From Marine Group II euryarchaeote MED-G33 (lineage in GTDB: Archaea; Thermoplasmatota; Poseidoniia; Poseidoniales; Thalassarchaeaceae), in the NCBI GenBank assembly GCA_949538655.1, contig CATISE010000078.1, positions 1 through 34,400 of the forward strand: 34,400 nt of DNA, in the 5' to 3' direction. This document shows positions 30,643-34,400 of the stretch, piece by piece; positions within the stretch are counted from its first letter, which is position 1, and every line of letters begins with the position of its first letter. The position numbers and the translations under genes were made by a program. The notes below the pieces were generated by a model. The model made no database searches and was not told the DNA's origin. It worked only from the letters and a program-made list of their open reading frames with translations.

Positions 30643-33600
30643 GTGAAGCAAATAGTGCCCATAGTACTCACTGCGTTGATGATGACCAGCTTGTTCGCTG
30701 GAATCGACTTCGTTGATGAGCTGAAGGATACGAACGAAATGGAAACGGGTGGCCGTGCAGCATACGAATTGAATCTGCACGACGTCTTGGAACCACGAGA
30801 AACATTCGTGGACCAAGCCGGTAACACTCGGAATGGAATTGACGTTGGTGACACCGTCTATTTCCGGCCGATCATCATCAATGATGGTGACAACGCACAC
30901 GACGAATTTAACGTACGTGTGACCGTTACGCCGGCCGGCGATGGTCAAACTGCCGTGATCGATAGCCTCGATGACGTCGTTTGCCCCGGTAACACCGCCG
31001 AAACTGGTTGCAGCTACAATACGCTGGGAGCCGGTGACTTCTTGGGTGGCGGAAACTACCGCATCCAAGCAGAAAGTGGTGGCGACCTAGCATGGACTCC
31101 ATCCGTTCCTGGCGATTATACTGTAACGATTTCAATCGACGTCGACAGTTCAATGGATACTGATCTAACCAACAATGACATGACTTACCAAGTCACTGTT
31201 CAGCACTACCGCGACATCGTTGTCGACCTATGTTGGACAGACGGCCCCGGTGGCGAGTGTCTTTCAGAAGCTGCAGGTGGATACGACAACGTGCAGGGTG
31301 AAGGCCCGCACAACTTCGCACTTACTGTAACTGCAGATGGTTCCGAATCATGGGCACCTCGAGCAACAACGGTCTCTGTTGAATTATCAGGTGCATATTC
31401 CACGACCAGTATGAAGCCCACAAGCTTCGACTCTGATGGAGATGGAGCGATGGAGATGGCGTCCGACAATGGACACATGTACACTGTTGTCGTCGGTGAT
31501 GCAACCGACGTTGACGTATGGCACAACATGTCCAACTTGGACAGCCCTGTGACCGATGCCAACGACTTGGCTGAGAACCCATGCACAAACGGTGACAACC
31601 CGTGCCAGCAGTCTCGCACTGTCATGGTTTACCAGCAAGCATACGTCTTCCACGGCGAGATTGCTGGTGACACTGCCGCAGAAGGTGCATCAAGCGCACC
31701 AGTTGGATTCTCAATCACTGCAATGCTACAATCCATGGATGAATACTCACCATCGTCTGGAGCATCTGGTGGAATGGGTCCTGGTGGCCAAAATGATACC
31801 GAAGAGCCATCGATAATCATGAAAGAAAACTCAGTCGATTATGATGACCGAACTGGTAACAATGATGGAACCCTCGCAGGATATTTCTCAGTCTTCCACG
31901 ACATTGGCGTAACATCCCTCACCGCCGGTGACAACGAAGCGACTGAAGGCACTCTGAATGTTGGGGTTACAACTCTGAAAGCAAACGTCGTTTTCGGCGG
32001 CTCTGCTGGTGACAACGAATACGATTGGGCAGTCACATTTTCAGTCACTGACGAAAATGGTCAATCTGCTCTTGGTGGCGACCCCGGTATTGCAGACTCT
32101 TGCGAGGATGGATCCGAGGATGCTTACTCACACGCTTTGCTCAGTGAAACGGCACCTGGTTCATTCCCAGAAGGCAAGGCTTGCCTAGATGTGAACTTGC
32201 AGGCTGGCCGATACACGGTTACTGCAACATCCAGTCTACTTGGTGCAACCAGTTTGCCATCGAATGCAACAGACATGAACGGTGGTAACGACGTTCGAGC
32301 AACCTTCTACGAGGTTATCAACGACAATCCAACCGTGTTCATCACACTGGACGAAATCGCTCGCGGTGATGAGAGCGTAGAAGCTCCAGTCATCGTTGGT
32401 GACACCATCACCATGCGTGCGCGCGGAATGGATACAGAATCAACAGATGAAGAACTGATGTATTCCTGGAAGCGAGTCACTGCTTCCGGTGAAGTCGAAG
32501 AGATGCTTTGCGACTTGACGATCTGCACAGTCGAGACCGATATGTCTTGGGCTGGAGAGCGAATGGTTACTGCAACAGTGACCGATGGCAATGGTGCCAG
32601 CGCCTCCGACAGCATGCTCATGTCCGTTTGGAACTCGTATTCCGCAGACATGTCCGTGACTGGAGCAACCATGAGTTACTCGATCGTTTACGGTCCTATG
32701 GTTAACTACAACGTCTCAGCAGCTGATGCTGATGCGTTCACAGCACAGCAACTGGGCAACAATGCAGGTTCATACGACAGTGTGGTCGCATTCGACCTCA
32801 CAGTCTCCAACCTGATGATGCCAGCTGATATGGGAACAGAGACACTCACCATCGACTTCGATGGTGATGCAACAAACTCCTGGGGACTATGGTACAAGCG
32901 TACCACGGATTCCCCATGGACCTCTGTCAACCACATCACCTCCTCTGCAGGTGCAGCCAGTGGTACAACCATGACCTTCTCTCACGATGGTAGCATGGAA
33001 GGCAACCTTGGTGGCGGAACCTACGCGATCTTTGATGCAGCAACAGCAGGTGCACAACCACCCGCAACAGGCGTATCAGGACTCACTGCAACCTTGGCAC
33101 CCGATGCACGCATCGATGTTGCTTGGGGCTATGGTGAGAACCCACAGTTCGCAAGTGGCGACACAGTGAACGTTTACTGGTGCGCTTGGGCAGATGCTGA
33201 CACTTCATGTGACGCAATGGCTGGAACATCAATCGCAGGACAGGATCCTGTTACACAGGCTTGGCAACACAACGGCGTAGATGCGACAAAGTATACCATC
33301 CTCGTACAGACACAGAATGGTAACACAGACGCTGTGACTGGTGCAATGCTCACTGGTGGCCTCGCTGAGATCACTGTGACTGCTGATGGTAGCGTAACAC
33401 CTGCACCAACACTCAGCAACGCAGCAGCAACCATGACATCCACAAATGATGGTCTAACCTTCACATGGGATGCAACTGGTACCGATGACGTATCGTCATG
33501 GGTAGTCTGCTGGGCTGGAACTCAAGACATCGTCAACAACGAGTTTGACAGTCTATTGGGCAACAGCTGTGCAACAACCGAAGACACAACCTCCTCGATC

Positions 33601-33903
33601 ACAGTGACCGAGCAGGACATGTGTGGTGGAACTTGCAGCGCTGACATGTACTTTGGTATCGCAGGCAAGGACTCAGTCGGTAACGTAGCCGACCCGGGTG
33701 CAGATATGTATGCAGACATGAAGGCAGGCCTAGATGTGCCTGACAATATCGATGCTACAGACCCAGGTGCTGAAGACGAAGGCATGCCATCTACCGCAAT
33801 CTACGCAATCATTGGATTGGTCGTACTTGCAGTGATTGGTGGCGCTTTCATCCTCACCCGTGGCGCAGAAGCCGACGGTGATGACAAAGAGTGGGATTAC
33901 TGA
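30643..33903 (+). CDS. Large secreted, C-terminally anchored surface protein (S-layer-like candidate)
   Basis: GTG start at 30643 with SD GGGAGGA; signal KQIVPIVLTALMMTSLFAG; Thr/Asp/Gly-rich beta repeats; C-terminal TM IYAIIGLVVLAVIGGAFILTRG and acidic tail. ORF track start 30625 is less likely. Confidence 0.75.
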   Translation: MKQIVPIVLTALMMTSLFAGIDFVDELKDTNEMETGGRAAYELNLHDVLEPRETFVDQAGNTRNGIDVGDTVYFRPIIINDGDNAHDEFNVRVTVTPAGDGQTAVIDSLDDVVCPGNTAETGCSYNTLGAGDFLGGGNYRIQAESGGDLAWTPSVPGDYTVTISIDVDSSMDTDLTNNDMTYQVTVQHYRDIVVDLCWTDGPGGECLSEAAGGYDNVQGEGPHNFALTVTADGSESWAPRATTVSVELSGAYSTTSMKPTSFDSDGDGAMEMASDNGHMYTVVVGDATDVDVWHNMSNLDSPVTDANDLAENPCTNGDNPCQQSRTVMVYQQAYVFHGEIAGDTAAEGASSAPVGFSITAMLQSMDEYSPSSGASGGMGPGGQNDTEEPSIIMKENSVDYDDRTGNNDGTLAGYFSVFHDIGVTSLTAGDNEATEGTLNVGVTTLKANVVFGGSAGDNEYDWAVTFSVTDENGQSALGGDPGIADSCEDGSEDAYSHALLSETAPGSFPEGKACLDVNLQAGRYTVTATSSLLGATSLPSNATDMNGGNDVRATFYEVINDNPTVFITLDEIARGDESVEAPVIVGDTITMRARGMDTESTDEELMYSWKRVTASGEVEEMLCDLTICTVETDMSWAGERMVTATVTDGNGASASDSMLMSVWNSYSADMSVTGATMSYSIVYGPMVNYNVSAADADAFTAQQLGNNAGSYDSVVAFDLTVSNLMMPADMGTETLTIDFDGDATNSWGLWYKRTTDSPWTSVNHITSSAGAASGTTMTFSHDGSMEGNLGGGTYAIFDAATAGAQPPATGVSGLTATLAPDARIDVAWGYGENPQFASGDTVNVYWCAWADADTSCDAMAGTSIAGQDPVTQAWQHNGVDATKYTILVQTQNGNTDAVTGAMLTGGLAEITVTADGSVTPAPTLSNAAATMTSTNDGLTFTWDATGTDDVSSWVVCWAGTQDIVNNEFDSLLGNSCATTEDTTSSITVTEQDMCGGTCSADMYFGIAGKDSVGNVADPGADMYADMKAGLDVPDNIDATDPGAEDEGMPSTAIYAIIGLVVLAVIGGAFILTRGAEADGDDKEWDY

Positions 33904-33954
33904 AATCCCGCAGGCCTCGAAACAAAACATGACCCGTCCATGAGACGGTGACCC

Positions 33955-33992
33955 GGGCCGGGCCCCCTATAGGGGGCCCGGTCCTTTTTTTT
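33955..33992 (+). terminator. Strong GC hairpin plus T8, intrinsic-type terminator
   Basis: GGGCCGGGCCCCCTATAGGGGGCCCGGTCC followed by TTTTTTTT, about 50 nt after the stop at 33903. Confidence 0.85.
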
Positions 33993-34317
33993 GTTTCCGA
34001 TTTCACCAATGTTCGGATCATAAAAATTGTTAGATTCTTGTTATCAGGCTCACAGTTGACCGATTTTTGGCGTGTAGAAACCGACATTTCCGCATGTCTT
34101 TTTTCATGTTTGAAATCAATTATCGAGCAATCATATTCTGTGGATGGAGTTTGTTACAAATTGTTTGTACCACTTATTTTCGTAGATTTTAACTGCTCAA
34201 AAATATCTGCGCAGTTTGTCGAACAGAATTGAGAAATCAAAGGGTTTGCACCCATACGGTTATATCTACGTCAGAACGTGGAACGGCCTGTTCATAGGAC
34301 ACTCTGGGGTATCTTGA

Positions 34318-34400
34318 ATGGTGACAAATGGAAACAAGAAGGTGTTGGGCGGCAGTTGGCTGTTGCTCACGCTATTGATGATTGGAATGAGTTGGGCCCA
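34318..34400 (+). CDS. N-terminal fragment of a secreted protein, truncated by window end
   Basis: ATG GTG ACA AAT GGA...: MVTNGNKKVLGGSWLLLTLLMIGMSWA (signal-peptide-like), open to window end; ttatat about 55 nt upstream. Confidence 0.55.
   Translation, partial: MVTNGNKKVLGGSWLLLTLLMIGMSWA

Noticed and set aside
30553-31068. 171-aa minus-strand ORF
   Set aside because: Antisense to the surface protein gene and crosses its promoter; no family signal.

Overview
The window looks like a compact, gene-dense archaeal chromosome segment. TATA boxes sit about 26 nt upstream of many start codons, and it carries type I 3-dehydroquinate dehydratase, Nob1, a SAMP/MoaD-like protein, TatA and bacterial-type GyrA/GyrB. 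This is compatible with a marine Group II (Poseidoniales-like) euryarchaeote, but that placement is an inference. Main content: a four-gene minus-strand operon with three KaiC/RecA-like proteins (one with an intact Walker A, two degenerate) and a pilin-like lamin-tail protein; large anchored surface proteins; tRNA-Ser(GCU); gyrBA; aroD; a PKD/HEXXH metalloprotease opposite a glutaminyl cyclase; a thymidylate-kinase-like fusion; a DUF2085-like protein; a membrane-embedded Smr protein; tRNA-Glu(UUC); a DedA protein; nob1; tatA; a SAMP; an ABC transporter with a very large ectodomain; and a probable major surface protein ending in a strong hairpin/T-run terminator. The most notable observations are a canonical EF-hand at the GyrA C-terminus, the KaiC trio, a Tmk-like protein with an altered P-loop, a membrane Smr protein, perfect inverted repeats just upstream of gyrB and of the protease gene, and three convergent gene pairs whose stop codons abut with no gap. 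No CRISPR array or obvious mobile element was seen. All family calls come from reading motifs by eye; no search was run.
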